47,365 bases of DNA, taken from Paramecium sonneborni (taxonomy: Eukaryota; Ciliophora; Oligohymenophorea; Peniculida; Parameciidae). A program made the translations under genes and the position numbers. The stretch is from NCBI GenBank assembly GCA_905182985.1, contig CAJJDN010000037.1, positions 593,918-641,282 on the forward strand, given 5' to 3'. The number at the start of each line of letters is the position of its first letter. Position 1 is the first letter of the stretch. Shown here in pieces: positions 24,898 through 36,199 of this stretch. The notes beneath the pieces were generated by a model. That model did not search any database. It was not told where the DNA came from and worked only from the letters and a program-made list of their open reading frames with translations.

Positions 24898-25519
24898 NNN
24901 NNNNNNNNNNNNNNNNNNNNNNNNNNNNNNNNNNNNNNNNNNNNNNNNNNNNNNNNNNNNNNNNNNNNNNNNNNNNNNNNNNNNNNNNNNNNNNNNNNNN
25001 NNNNNNNNNNNNNNNNNNNNNNNNNNNNNNNNNNNNNNNNNNNNNNNNNNNNNNNNNNNNNNNNNNNNNNNNNNNNNNNNNNNNNNNNNNNNNNNNNNNN
25101 NNNNNNNNNNNNNNNNNNNNNNNNNNNNNNNNNNNNNNNNNNNNNNNNNNNNNNNNNNNNNNNNNNNNNNNNNNNNNNNNNNNNNNNNNNNNNNNNNNNN
25201 NNNNNNNNNNNNNNNNNNNNNNNNNNNNNNNNNNNNNNNNNNNNNNNNNNNNNNNNNNNNNNNNNNNNNNNNNNNNNNNNNNNNNNNNNNNNNNNNNNNN
25301 NNNNNNNNNNNNNNNNNNNNNNNNNNNNNNNNNNNNNNNNNNNNNNNNNNNNNNNNNNNNNNNNNNNNNNNNNNNNNNNNNNNNNNNNNNNNNNNNNNNN
25401 NNNNNNNNNNNNNNNNNNNNNNNNNNNNNNNNNNNNNNNNNNNNNNNNNNNNNNNNNNNNNNNNNNNNNNNNNNNNNNNNNNNNNNNNNNNNNNNNNNNN
25501 NNNNNNNNNNNNNNNNNNN
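24898..25519. other. Assembly gap (622 N)
   Basis: N run following the 203-bp block and followed by a repeat of the 39 bp found before that block. Confidence 0.98.
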
Positions 25520-25558
25520 TAAGACATTTGATAGATTATTAAATTAATATTATATATT
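25520..25558 (+). repeat. 39-bp direct repeat, right copy flanking gap 2
   Basis: Same as 24660-24698. Collapsing the two copies would join 24659 directly to 25559 and remove the block and the gap. Confidence 0.85.
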
Positions 25559-26130
25559 ATGAAATTACATTATAAAACAAAATTTTATTTTATAGAAATA
25601 CTATTGAAATCAAAATACATATTTAAATTATAATATTAATCAATTTTTTTATTACAAAAAAAGATTAATTAGCAAAATTTTCTAAACTATTTAACAAATC
25701 TTTTAAATAATCACCCTACCTTCGATATATTAAATTGATATAGTTTAAATTTATAATTAAGTTTAAAATAATTTATTATTAATATATTAAATTAATTAGG
25801 TCTATTAACAATTTTTTATTTTGAAAATTGTAAATATTTCAAACAATAAAAATATTATTGAAGTTAAATATAATATTAATTGCTCTTTAACTTGAAACGA
25901 GAACGATGAAGGAAGGCAACTTTTAAATTGCCAGAGTGAAATTTTCATGTGTTAAATCAAGAAAGTAAGGAGTTTAATTTACTTTTAACAAATTAATTCT
26001 TACATTTAAGAATTCTTTCTTTACTTTCATCTAAATATAAAATAATTTATATAATAGATTAGCTAATATAGGAAAAACAGAGATCGTTAGGGAAAATCTT
26101 TTTTTTAACAAAGCAGTTAGTTCTATTTGA
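25559..26130. other. Intergenic region with inverted repeats
   Basis: No protein frame. About 25881-26030 is less AT-rich and holds nested inverted repeats: TTTAAC...GTTAAA (25887/25951 region), GGCAA...TTGCC (25915-25932), GAAAGTAA...TTACTTTC (about 25973-26029) and ATTCTT...AAGAAT inside the last. This could be a small structured RNA; I do not recognise a class. Confidence 0.35.
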
Positions 26131-27180
26131 ATGAGCAATTATTTGTTCTAGATTCAAATAAAATTCTTAAATAACGAAGAAGATATTATTAAACAAGAAT
26201 CTCACGTTTATTAATATTTGATAACTTTAGACTTAAAGAAAATGAAAAACCTCCAGATTTATAAATTGGGGGCTAATGGACTAATTAATATTTTAAAATA
26301 ATTTGAAAAATATTTTTGGTAAGGAGTTAAAGAAAAGGCCATAAATATACAATTCATAGATTATTACGCTATTTGGACTGGCCCATGCATGAGAAGCAAT
26401 CATAATAAAAGAAAATAACAATCTTTTTTAATAAAAGTTATAAGTACATTTTTAAACAAAATAAAATCCATTTTTAACTCGAGAATTTATAATAAGAATT
26501 TTTCAAAAAATTTAGATGAACAGAAAAATTTATATAACCTCAAAATATTCTGGTTAATTAACAATAAATTTAAAGATTAGGATAATTGTTTGAAATGTAT
26601 TTGTAGTCTAAAAAAACAAAAATACAATTCTACATCCCAATTTAGAGGTAGTACTTGAAAATATCGAAAATATAAATTGGATATAAGCCTGGAGGTACTA
26701 GATTATTAGCACTGGTAAAAAATGAAATTATGGTGGGAAACCCAAATAGTGTAAGGTGAATTATTCATGCTATATAGTAGAAGTAGAAAAGCATCGTTAA
26801 ATCAAGCATTAGAGGATTTTAATATATCAAGTATTTTAATAAAAGATTTCAAATACTTGTACTTTAATTAAAAGAACTAAAAATAATTAGTATATGACTT
26901 CATCTACCGTTGACATATTTGTTTAGCTCCTTATTAATCATCATTAAATAATAATATAGTTGTGTTCCATTGTGTCTCATCTTACAAGATAATAGCAGTA
27001 GAAGAATTTCAATTATTTTACAGCAATCTAATACTGTTTTGTATTGATTGAGGCATTTCTGATTAAAATAAGGATAATATTTATTTATTATTTTGAGAAA
27101 ATATCATCCTAAAACATGCTTCAAATAGATCTGGAAAATACCTAACCAAAGATATCTTTAAAAAACCCTTAAACTCATTT
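26131..27180 (+). pseudogene. Broken coding region, faint PP2C-like traits
   Basis: ATG 26131 opens 175 codons to TGA 26656-26658. The same frame then continues with a peptide GGTRLLALVKNEIMVGNP, and other frames carry on to about 27180 with several TGAs. That peptide sits like the GTTA..ALI...NVGDSR strand of PP2C phosphatases and YAIWTGPC sits like the YDGHGG strand, but the metal-binding aspartates are absent. I could not connect the frames with introns. I infer a decayed gene; the PP2C link is weak. Confidence 0.3.
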
Positions 27181-27278
27181 TGAATTTTTTGTCCTATAAT
27201 GACTGATTCAAAAGAGTGTTTTTATATCACTATTTATTTATTTCGTGATATATAAATTAATCTCATTTATATTAATTT

Positions 27279-29009
27279 TCAATTATCGTATTTTATTTCT
27301 TTACCATCATACCAACCTCCATTTTAAATCCATTTTCCAATCTTGATACCTTACATATTATATTCACCATTATAAGTGATTTCATTATCTAAATAAAACA
27401 TTTCATCCAACTCGACCCATCTCCCAATTTTAATCTAACCTTATGCCTCACCATAAAATCCACCACCACTATTATCACCTATACATATAATATATTTACA
27501 TTTATTTATACCCCTTTCCATTTCTATTATCAAAATTAATATTCCATCTACCAACCTTGATACCTTTTTTGTTATATTCACCATGATAAGTCACTTATTT
27601 ATAATTATAAAATCCTTCATCCAATTCTATCCACTTCCCAATCTTAATCTAATCATCTCCATCATCATACATACCTCCACCACTAATATATTATTATCAC
27701 CTATACTTATAGAAAATTTACATTTATTTATATTGCTACTCATACTGATCACAATATCTAATATTCCATATACCTATCTTCATACCTTTCATATTATATT
27801 CCCCATTGTAAGTGATTTATTTATTATTTTAATACCCTTAACCTAATTCAACCCACTTTCCAATCTTTTTTTAACCGTCTTCTTTATCATACAATCCACC
27901 TCCACTAAATTGATAGACTTGATTGTTACATTTATTAATTATTCCTGTTGAAAGACCATTATCCAATTCTCATTCCTTTTGAATAATAACCAATTTCTAG
28001 AACATTTTTATTACTAATATAAAATTTTATTATTACTCCCAAAAGTTCTTACATAAATCAATCCACTTACCGTCTTTTTACCCCATAATATTGTAAAACC
28101 CACCTCCAATATATTGTCCTTTCCAAAAATAATTCCATAATTTAATTTTATAGCCTTTCACTCCATAATTACCTTTAAACTCTAAATATTTTTATTGTTC
28201 TATATTATATATTATATCTTAATTTTTAGATCCAATATTATTTCTTTCCCTAAAAATTTTAAACTTATTATACATTCTTAATATTTATCCATCATCTTTT
28301 TAATAAACCCTATCTCCACTCTTTAATGTCTTAAGATGAATATTTATTAACTTTAAGTGATTATTATCATTTTCTAACCCTTCTATCGTGGTGACAGTTT
28401 CTTAGGTTCTTTATTGCATACTTTAATATAATATGAAACTTACAAATTTTTTTCAATATTTTCGATCAAATGGCAAGTGTGATATAGATTTTAAACGATT
28501 CTATTTAGAATCTCAAAGGCATTTTAAACTAAAAAACTCATAGTTTTTTTTCTTTTCATTTATTCTTCAAAAGTATTTCCATCAAGAAAATTTATTCGAA
28601 AATCTATTTCAGGATTAGAGCATTCATATGGATTCAAATCTTGATTAATCAGCTTTAGAAATTTATCATACATTTCTTTTTCTTCAGCTTAAATTGCTTA
28701 GGTTGATTCCTTGATACTAGCAAATATTAAATTTATTTCTTCTATCATAAAATCGAGTTTAAGGAGGTTTCTTTTCGAAATCATTTTTGATTCACTTTAT
28801 TTTAATTCATCTTTCATATTTAATTGTTAAGATTTTTCAAGCAAATGTTTGACGAAATCTTCTCTTGATAAGACTTATTCAATAGGTATTTTGAGTTGTT
28901 AAATACAATTCATGCAAACTTTTCTTTAGATTTAAAGTTTATTATTTGCTTTGTAAATACCTTCTATTAAAACATCAGGATGTTGTTCACATTTAGGATA
29001 GCTCGACAT
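27279..29009 (-). CDS. B-box-like/coiled-coil protein with MORN-like repeats
   Basis: ATG 29009, TGA 27279-27281. Five introns (23, 23, 25, 39 and 31 nt) leave 530 codons (529 residues) without an internal stop. The N-terminus has a C-x2-H...C-x2-C arrangement (KCEQH, VCMNC), like the zinc module of the WD40 and TPR genes in this window, then a coiled-coil-like part to about residue 220. The C-terminal half carries about five paired GGGxY...GxKxGxW and YxGEY...GxKxGxW repeats. The introns before the GGG blocks are phase 2, as in the other MORN-like genes. So the same N-terminal module is combined with three different repeat types in this window. Adaptor function is inferred from architecture only. 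Confidence 0.88.
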
Positions 29010-29401
29010 CTTTTATAAAATAATTAAAAATGATCTGGAAACGTAGGTTTTACAATATTAAATAAGATACAATTTTTCTTTCTCTTATGACTTTCTTTAA
29101 TCAAAAATATTTTCTAACAATTTATATTTAATTTAGAAATTTATTGCCATAAATGTTGAAAAATAAGCCAATCCATAAACCAATATTTAAATTAAATCAC
29201 TTTTATAAACCTTTGATTAATATTTGCATTAAATTAATAATTTATTCAAAGGTATTGAGTTTAGTTTCAAATTTATACTCATTTATTATGAACTAAAAAT
29301 TATAAATTTGTACAGTATAAACAAAAATGTGATTATAGAGTATCTAAATTTTCTGAACCATCAAGCAAAAACAATCGAAATTAATAAATTCATAATTATT
29401 A

Positions 29402-29780
29402 TCAATAAGATATTTAATAATAAAGTTTATGTTATAGTAAATTTTCTTTCCTTCGAAAGGTTTCAAGAATACTCAGGTCTAATTTAACTTTTTTTTTCTT
29501 TAATTCACCATATTTAAGTTTTAAGCCTCTATTTACACTTCTTTTTTTAATGGACTAAGACTGTCATTTAGAACTTCATCATCAAATATTTAACTAATTT
29601 ATTTTTATTCTTCTTTATCAATATGAACTTAAATATTATTTTAGGGAAGATAGAATTGATTAATTTTGTATCTTATTAAAAATTAAAATATATTTAGGTC
29701 ATGTTTAACTGTCACAACTGGATTAATCCAGTAGTTTTTGTAAAAACCCAATTTTGTTCAAGATAAAAAATATATTTTAT
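29402..29780 (-). CDS. Unassigned ORF fragment between MORN-like genes
   Basis: About 120 codons open on the minus strand in protein-like composition (NYWINPVVTVKHDLN..., ...EVLNDSLSPLKKEV..., LDLSILETFRRKE), ending at TGA 29402-29404. No good start codon lies at its 5' side, where it meets a TGA. An overlapping frame continues open to TGA 29197. It may be a truncated gene or have an unseen first exon. No family recognised. Confidence 0.35.
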
Positions 29781-29805
29781 ATTTAATTATTATATTTTAA
29801 ATTTC

Positions 29806-30933
29806 TCATTTGATCTTTTTTAAATTCTTTTCGACCCATTTACCAACCTTTTTACCCTCTCCATTATATTCGCCAGTAAACGTTTTCCACCAATTATCTC
29901 CTATTTCAATCCACTTCCCAAATTTTACTGAAAAAGAATCTCTCTCCTATTCATGATATGATCCACCACCACTAACAAAACTTATATTATTAGATTTACA
30001 TTAATTTAAATTCATCTTCATCTTCTTCCTTATACATAATATCCCATCTACCCACTTTTATACCCTGTCTATTATATTCTCCATTATAAGTAATTTATGA
30101 GGAATCCATAAAATAATCTGACAACTCTACCCATCTCCCAATCTTTTTTTGAAATTCTTTTTCTTTCGCATCATATAATCCACCACCTCTAAAATATTTA
30201 ATTTTATTATAACATTTATTTATATTCCTTTTCATCATCCTTGCAATACATAATATTCCATAGGCCTATTTTCTACCCTTTAAAATTATATTCTCCATTG
30301 TAGATGATTTATGAAAAGCACTAAAAGCTGTCACTCAAATCAATCCATTTGGCATTTTTCTATCCTTATTCATTGTATTATCCTCCATAACTTAATAATT
30401 ATTATAAATCATACATCTTATTATTCTAGTAAATATAATCCCATCCACCTTTTCTGTAATCGTTAAAGTATTCTCCAATTTCATAAACTTAAGCTTAACT
30501 TTATATTTTTTAAAATCCCTTACTTCCAATAATTTTTTTTTAGTTCTTACCATAAACCTTGCTTTTACCCATTTTCATAGTATCCACCAACATCTTTCAG
30601 AATTTTTCCATTCCATTTAATTTACCACTTACCACATTTTGTTTCTCCAATTCCATATTCACCTTGCCAATCAAGATGTCGAATCTATTCCAAGTTAGTC
30701 ATTAACTCTGGATTCTTAAAAAATTGTTTCACTTTTTCCCTTTTAAAATTTATTAATAGACTTTACACCCTCAAAATTATTTCTCCTCTTCTATAAATAA
30801 TTTTATAATCTTTTGTGAATGTGATCTATATTTTAATCTTTTCACATTTGTCATAAATTTCATAGTCTTTGGTACCTTGTAACCACACGAATGGCTCTTA
30901 AAAACTCTTTTGAGAAGCAATTAAAGATTTCAT
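29806..30933 (-). CDS. MORN-like repeat protein, four double repeats
   Basis: ATG 30933, TGA 29806-29808. Five introns (30740-30766 of 27 nt, 30499-30523 of 25 nt, then 24, 25 and 28 nt) leave 333 codons (332 residues). The N-terminal domain of about 90 residues is homologous to those of the genes at 3705 and 31729, with a shared NLEQIRHL-type helix and then GEYG...CGKW. Four double GGGxY/GEY repeats follow. The first intron is placed by comparison with the paralogs, which have introns of 29 and 28 nt at the same codon. Here it is a multiple of three and has no TGA, so the unspliced message would also be open. The MORN-like class is clear; cellular role unknown. Confidence 0.88.
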
Positions 30934-31728
30934 TATTAATTTAATTTTATTTCAATTAACTTGGAAGTAAATTAAAAATTTATTAAGCAAATTATTTTTT
31001 TATTCAAAAGAAACTTTTTTTTACTTTTATGATGTTTAATTTTATGAATAATTCAATTAGAATTTTACTCATTTTTTTAGAATATAATAAATCATTTTTG
31101 ATTATAGTGCTATTTTATATTGAAATTAATTTTTCATTGATAGAATAAATCTAGATTTTATTATAATTACTTTATGACATCATCTTACATCAACAAATAA
31201 ATATAAGAAATCAAATTAAAGATCCATTTAAAAAAGCATAATTATATTCATCAGAAATATAAGATTAAATAGATTATGAACTTAATATCATCATATTTCG
31301 TACTAAAAAGTATAGCTTTTATGAGGATTCATAAAAATAGTAAGGTTTTAGTTAAAAAAAACTTTCTTGATAGTAGATTAATATAAAAAAAAAAAAAAAT
31401 TCTTAAAATTGAAATATTGCTAATGAAAATGTTTTAAATTTTTAAATACTGTTCCTTAACTCTTAAAAAAGTATTTATTTGTCTCCTATAATGATCATGA
31501 TTTCAAAAAAATATCTTTAAGTGAATTATCAAAAGATATTATGTAAAAGAACTTGTAGAAAAATTTTAAATCAAGACCTATGTGATTTATCTAACTTTAA
31601 AAAATTAATATTGAGAATTTTAATCAGTAATTAAAAATAAAATGAAATATTGAAAAAAGTTTTGAAATCCACAATTATAAAATAAGAATAATAGAATATG
31701 TTATGATAAAATAATAATAATTTAAAAA
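30934..31728. other. Intergenic AT-rich region
   Basis: Spacer between two MORN-like genes with a run of about 14 A's near 31387. No coding or RNA signal recognised. Confidence 0.5.
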
Positions 31729-33910
31729 TCATTTATTAAAATGATTATAATTTATTTCTTTAATTTATTAGAATCTTATTTCCGCTTATTAATAATCTCT
31801 ATTCATCATATTCCATATCCCAACTTTTTTGCCATTTAGATATTAACCATTGAAAATGACTTAATCTTAACCAGATTAAATTCCATAAGTATCAGACAAT
31901 TCAATCCAGGATCCAACTTTTATTGATATTCCTAATTATTCATCAATGTCATATACACCACCTCCACTAAAAATGCTATTAAAATTTATCTTACATCTTT
32001 TCAAAAGGTTTAGAATTTTCTTTCCTCCAACAAAAATCCCATCTACCCACTTTTTTATCATTTTAATAATCTCCAATAAAAATAACTTGGCTACTTTTAA
32101 ATCCCGTTCCAAAATAGTTGCACAATTCTATCCATCTACCAATCTTAACATCCTCTTACTTTTCATTAATAGCAAATTATCCTCCACCTCTAAATTTTGT
32201 TATTAATAATACTCTTACATCTATTCAAATGGTTTAGCATCATGTTCCCTATATAAAATAACCCAACTACCAATCTTTTTTCCATTTTTATATTCGCCTT
32301 AGTGAGTAGTTTAATTATTTATTTCAAAGTTATCGTTCACCTCAATCCAATTTCCATTCTTTTAAGTTCCATTACCTTCAACATCGACATATAATCCACC
32401 ACCACTTAATTTACTTTTATTATTTTTTATTACATCACTTCAAATTGTTTATCATGCTATTTTCTCCATTAAACTTCCCATTTACCAATCTTTTAATTAT
32501 TTTTATATTAGCCATTATAAATGATTTAATTCCACATATTAAATTTATCACTCAACTCAATCCAACTTCCAAATTTTAAATTTCCTTCCATTTCATCATC
32601 TCCATATGATCCTCCACCACTATTTTAATAATATATATTCTATTACATCTTTATAAATGATTCTTCAGAACTTTTTCTCCATAAAATATCCCATACACCA
32701 ACTTTTTTACCTTTTTTATATTCACCATTATAAGTAATTTATTTTGAATAAATATATGATCTATAAAACCCTTCACATATTTCAATCCACTTTCCACTCT
32801 TAAAATTTCCATAATTTTCATCGTATTCATAAAATCCACCTCCTCTTAAATTTTATTAAATTATAATATCTTACATTTAAGTTGAATTATTGTTCCATTA
32901 TTCTATAATATCCCATTTACCAACCTTAAGGCCATTTATATATTTCCCAATATGAAAGATTTGTGAATTCTTCCAAAATTCATCACATAATTCAATCCAC
33001 ATTCCTATTTTGACAGCACATCCAGAATTATTTTAACCATATATTCCATAACCTCTAAAATTCTTAATCCTTTTCTTACAATTATAATTTCTATTCATAA
33101 TATTGCCAAAAAATATTCCATACCCCAACTTTATTACCGTTATTATATTCACCTTCATAAGTCACTTCACTAAACCTATAATTTATTTTAATTATAATAC
33201 TCCCTAAATGCATCACTCAATTCTACCCATTAACCATGCTTTAAGCTCTCTTAATTATAATACCCTCCTCCACTATACAAATAAGTAAATATCTTACATA
33301 ATAGTATTTTAAAAGCTATATTTCCAGAATCCTCTTCTTTGATCATTAAAGTACTCTCCAATTTCAAATATTTAAGCTTTACTATTTTATATACTTAATA
33401 AATGTACCTCCAATAGTTCTTACTTAGTTCCTTCCATAAACCCTACTTTAATCCACTCTCGCAGTAATATCCACCAACTTTTTTAATTTTTTCTCCGTTC
33501 CAATATGCAGTCCATTTAGAAATCTTTTTTCGATTAATTGTATAATTTCCTTGCCATTAAAGATTTTTTAATTATTCTAAATTATTAAAAAATTAAGGTT
33601 TAGCAAATAAGTTGGGCACATAGTCTCTATTTTATTATTTCAAAAATTATTTACATTCTTATAATCTCTCCATTTTATATGTACTTAATTTCTTTATCTT
33701 CAGAAAGAATTATTGTTATTTTCAACTTTACAAATTTTGCTTCATTTTAAACCCAATTTGAAAATTCACATTCCCAAATGGTATGAGTAGCATCCTAACT
33801 TTTAACTGTTAATTTTTTGAACCAAAGACTATTATATAAATTTAAACTACATACTCATCTTTTTCATCTGACTATTATAAACTTTTTGGGCAATTTATTA
33901 TTTTATTCAT
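31729..33910 (-). CDS. MORN-like repeat protein, eight double repeats, 11 micro-introns
   Basis: ATG 33910, TGA 31729-31731. Eleven introns of 25-30 nt leave 628 codons (627 residues) with no internal stop. The same N-terminal domain as the genes at 3705 and 29806 is present (TIWECEFSNWV...KIT, GEIIR, NNLEQLKNLQW). Eight paired repeats of GGGxY...GxW and GEYxxGKKxGxW follow. Nearly all repeat-bounding introns lie two bases into the codon before the GGG block; only one unit keeps an inner intron, whereas the 3705 paralog keeps it in several. With its neighbours it forms a same-strand tandem family, probably by local duplication. Function unknown. Confidence 0.9.
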
Positions 33911-34580
33911 TTTATTACGACAATTAATTTTATTTTAAATAATTTTGGGTTAATCAAATTAATTAGAATATTGTATTTTTACCTTAAGAAAAACTTATTT
34001 AGGAGTATATACACAAAATAAAAGTTTGGAAAGCATTGAATAATATAAGGAAATTAAAGAGTTTTATTCATAATATATGACAAAATTCATGAATCTTTTA
34101 AGCAAGTCATAGTAATGCTAAAAACATAAATCTCTACCAAAATGAGGCAATTTAGGTGTTTTCAGAATAAGAAATAATCCTAAATAATTGAATTAAATTT
34201 ATATTACTTATGTTTAAACTAATATCAGAATCAAAAGCTTTTGATTCATCGAAAAAAATTTTGGTTTAATTAACCCTTTAAATACAAAGATGAGCCCCTA
34301 ATCATAAAAAGATAATTTTGATATTTTTTGAGATAAACTTAGAATATTCATATTTAATTATGTTCTTCTCGAAATAAAAATCTAGACGAACTTTACTAAT
34401 TGTTTTTATAATAAATAATTCTATTAATAATAATCTTTAAAGATCTTGAAATAGTTTCATTAATTTTTATGAAAACTATTTAATAACCATTTTAAAAATA
34501 CTAATTTAAATTTCTTCAGTCTAGTCAATAATTATTTTATTTTATTAACCAGTGATATATAAAAAGTAATAGAAAAGAAG
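33911..34580. other. Intergenic region
   Basis: Upstream of the MORN-like gene at 31729-33910. No coding or RNA signal recognised. Confidence 0.45.
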
Positions 34581-34921
34581 TAAAGAAAATTGATGATCAG
34601 AAAATAACGAAGAAACAAACACTAATAAAAGATAAAAAAGCAAATTATGCTAATTTAATGAAGACAGTGATTAGTCTAATATAAAATTGGAAAATAAGAA
34701 GAACAATGATTAAAATCAATATTAAAATGATTATATTGATGATAATAAAAAATTTATAATAAAAACATTGTCTATATAAAAAATTGTTTATTAGAATTCA
34801 GACTAAAAATATTGATTAATTATAATGAATATACATAAATTTTTCTCTTTCCCTTAGATACACATTATTTTTAGAATAATATAATCAAACTTTATATTGT
34901 TTGAACCTATATTCATATAAA

Positions 34922-35526
34922 AGATATTATACATCATCTTCAAAATTTTATTTTAAATCTTTTTTAGAGAATAAATGTACAGAGGAATATAAATTTTACA
35001 TTCAAAAATCATTACTATTTAAAGTAAATTTAATCAAATTGAGTACTAATGTGACCTATCTATAATATAACCATATGAGTTACTTTCAATTTGAATAAAT
35101 CATTTTATTACAAAAAATTAGGCTTCCTTGCTGTTATTAAAAAAAATATTCATCCATTTGCCATTGTTGTAGTTTTACTTGAAGATAGTTTGATATTTGA
35201 ACCAAGAATATCAAGACCAGGTCTTGACATCATTTAAACTAAAGAGTTAGCAATGATCAACTGATTCTTTAAAAATTTATTTTACTATTGATTCAATTGA
35301 CAGAATAGAAGAGAGAAATAATAAAAGGATTGGAATATTAAATGATATTTCCAGAATAACCAGAAAGAATTGAAAATAGAATAAAAAAGGGAACTTAAAT
35401 TGAAGAAGAATTCTAAATGATTGAAATTTTAATTGATTATAACAATAAAGTTGATTAAGAAAAATTGACTTATTTAATTTAGATTTTAAAAAAAGAGACA
35501 GTGCGAAAATAGTCAATGTTTTTTTT
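34922..35526 (+). repeat. 605-bp direct repeat, copy A
   Basis: Identical by eye to 35528-36132. The two copies are separated by a single N at 35527, and both end in aatg plus eight T's. Confidence 0.9.
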
Positions 35527-35527
35527 N

Positions 35528-36132
35528 AGATATTATACATCATCTTCAAAATTTTATTTTAAATCTTTTTTAGAGAATAAATGTACAGAGGAATATAAAT
35601 TTTACATTCAAAAATCATTACTATTTAAAGTAAATTTAATCAAATTGAGTACTAATGTGACCTATCTATAATATAACCATATGAGTTACTTTCAATTTGA
35701 ATAAATCATTTTATTACAAAAAATTAGGCTTCCTTGCTGTTATTAAAAAAAATATTCATCCATTTGCCATTGTTGTAGTTTTACTTGAAGATAGTTTGAT
35801 ATTTGAACCAAGAATATCAAGACCAGGTCTTGACATCATTTAAACTAAAGAGTTAGCAATGATCAACTGATTCTTTAAAAATTTATTTTACTATTGATTC
35901 AATTGACAGAATAGAAGAGAGAAATAATAAAAGGATTGGAATATTAAATGATATTTCCAGAATAACCAGAAAGAATTGAAAATAGAATAAAAAAGGGAAC
36001 TTAAATTGAAGAAGAATTCTAAATGATTGAAATTTTAATTGATTATAACAATAAAGTTGATTAAGAAAAATTGACTTATTTAATTTAGATTTTAAAAAAA
36101 GAGACAGTGCGAAAATAGTCAATGTTTTTTTT
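35528..36132 (+). repeat. 605-bp direct repeat, copy B
   Basis: Second copy of 34922-35526, continuing into unique sequence. The single-N join points to an unmerged contig overlap. Confidence 0.9.
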
Positions 36133-36199
36133 AGAATAAAAAAATTTCATATAAAATCTAATAATAAATTATTCTTTCAACATATCTATTATTACAACT

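Larger units (their letters stand above)
34590..36145 (+). pseudogene. Broken coding region of unknown family, partly duplicated by assembly
   Basis: Several plus-strand stretches look coding but lie in different frames. There is an acidic Asn/Gln/Lys-rich stretch to TGA 34813-34815; then a frame reading YTSSSKFYFKSFLENKCTEE; then another reading FLAVIKKNIHPFAIVVVLLE and RPGLDIIQTKELA; then DRIEERNNKRIGILNDISR; then PERIENRIKKGTQIEEEFQ. No micro-introns join them. Either a pseudogene or sequence errors. The part from 34922 is present twice, see the repeat entries. No family recognised. Confidence 0.35.

Noticed and set aside
24862..25542. Long ORFs across the second gap
   Set aside because: They consist of N; the flanking residues come from the misplaced 203-bp block and the 39-bp repeat.
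35277..36122. Tandem duplicated minus-strand gene
   Set aside because: The two identical ORFs come from the duplication around a single N and are antisense shadows of better plus-strand frames.
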